Shown here piece after piece: positions 6,497 to 6,812 of a stretch of DNA of 6,812 bases. A program made the position numbers and the translations under genes. Source of the DNA: an uncultured Anaerolineaceae bacterium. GTDB lineage: Bacteria; Chloroflexota; Anaerolineae; Promineifilales; Promineifilaceae. The notes under the pieces are model-generated. The model was given only the letters and a program-made list of their open reading frames with translations. It ran no database searches and was not told where the DNA came from. Position 1 is the first letter of the stretch; each line of letters begins with the position of its first letter. Location: positions 1 through 6,812 of the forward strand of contig CALBTC010000074.1 of the NCBI GenBank assembly GCA_937967805.1, given 5' to 3'.

Positions 6497-6540
6497 TCGT
6501 TAAAACCTCTTGGAAATTGGTATTATTTATAGATATTTTA
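6497..6540 (-). promoter_or_regulatory. Leader with RBS and A/T-rich possible -10 region of the EF-G-like gene
   Basis: On the minus strand AAGAGG (complement of 6506-6511) stands 9 bases before the ATG and is a reasonable Shine-Dalgarno. Further up, an A/T-rich run reads TAAAATATCTATAAATAATA (6540 to 6521) and offers TAAAAT and TATAAA as -10 candidates. No convincing -35 hexamer sits at the right distance from either, so the promoter call is weak and only the ribosome site is solid. Confidence 0.4.
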
Positions 6541-6672
6541 GGGCAGGAGACGAGATCATTGGGTGAATGCATTGTGGGGGGATTGTTGGTATGCTTCAAA
6601 CGTATCAATGATTTTCTTGGTGACCGTCACCTGATCGGGGAAATCAAATGAGTGGTTCTTTCTCTTATTTTG

Positions 6673-6757
6673 GGCTTGCCCGTTTTCTTTAGACTATGGT
6701 TAACGGGCAAGCCTTGCGGATGCGTTCTTTAAAAACAGGTCATTTGTAAACGCATCC
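6673..6757. repeat. Two adjacent stem-loops with long perfect arms
   Basis: The first has 12-bp arms, GGCTTGCCCGTT (6673-6684) and AACGGGCAAGCC (6702-6713), around a 17-base loop. The second has 9-bp arms, GGATGCGTT (6718-6726) and AACGCATCC (6749-6757), around a 22-base loop. Four bases, TTGC, separate them. Both arms begin GG and end CGTT, and in both the loop soon reads CTTTA, so they may be diverged copies of one module. Neither is followed by a T run on either strand, which argues against plain terminators. They could be part of a structured RNA, a mobile-element end or a dispersed repeat. Confidence 0.6.
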
Positions 6758-6812
6758 TTAGGTTCTTGGGAACGGCGGTGATTTTATTGGAAAAGGGGGG
6801 AGTTGTCAAAAC

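Larger units (their letters stand above)
6497..6812. other. Gene-free stretch upstream of the EF-G-like gene
   Basis: I find no gene I can support in these 316 bases. Content: the leader of the minus-strand GTPase (to about 6540); a minus-strand stop-free frame of 45 codons (6693 to 6559, stop at 6558-6556) without a good start, whose translation contains FDFPDQVTVTKKIIDTFEAY; a 13-bp palindrome GGTGAC-C-GTCACC (6619-6631) inside that frame; and two stem-loops at 6673-6757. The stretch is more A/T-rich than the genes and has no CGGCCG site. It may contain an eroded gene fragment or repeat. Confidence 0.5.

Noticed and set aside
6011..6532. 173-codon plus-strand open frame spanning the start of the EF-G-like gene
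   Set aside because: Most of it is antisense to the P-loop and G3 region, its His/Gly-rich product matches nothing, and no ribosome site precedes its ATG.
6648..6692. Short plus-strand peptide frame, MSGSFSYFGLARFL
   Set aside because: It is 14 codons long, has no Shine-Dalgarno, and its end runs into the first stem-loop. There is too little to support a gene.
6673..6757. Integron attC site
   Set aside because: The stems lack the GTTRRRY/RYYYAAC core pairing and the internal L boxes of attC, and no integrase or cassette is visible.

Overview
The window looks like ordinary chromosomal DNA of a free-living bacterium. My best guess is Chloroflexota, class Anaerolineae or a near relative. That is inferred from the style of the elongation factor G-like protein (MKEY.T..IRN start, DTPGYADF G3 box), the pair of unnamed polytopic membrane proteins, and the very frequent palindrome ACGGCCGT. 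None of these is decisive. I see no phage, CRISPR, integron or intact mobile-element gene.

Layout, left to right. (1) Positions 1-158 hold the last 51 codons of guaA (GMP synthase) on the plus strand. (2) A 102-base gap carries a plausible promoter and a strong Shine-Dalgarno. (3) Two tandem plus-strand genes (261-1232 and 1241-2176), 8 bases apart, encode related six-helix membrane proteins of unknown function, apparently an old tandem duplication. (4) A 98-base gap holds a degenerate inverted and tandem repeat built on AATCTGCG. (5) A 675-codon plus-strand gene (2275-4302) encodes a HyuA-type hydantoinase/oxoprolinase subunit with no HyuB partner in view. (6) A 127-base gap between convergent genes contains an intrinsic terminator oriented for the minus-strand gene and a perfect 32-bp palindrome. 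(7) A minus-strand gene (6496-4430) encodes a full-length EF-G-like translational GTPase, probably the EF-G2-type paralogue rather than the str-operon EF-G. (8) Positions 6497-6812 have no convincing gene but contain the GTPase leader, a GGTGAC-C-GTCACC palindrome and two adjacent stem-loops.

The genes do not form one pathway. GuaA is purine biosynthesis, the membrane pair is of unknown role, HyuA acts on cyclic amides such as hydantoins or 5-oxoproline, and the GTPase works on the ribosome. The more interesting content is at DNA level: a HIP1-like over-represented palindrome in several reading frames, dispersed-repeat-like palindromes in three intergenic regions, and a GTPase whose catalytic His is replaced by Tyr.
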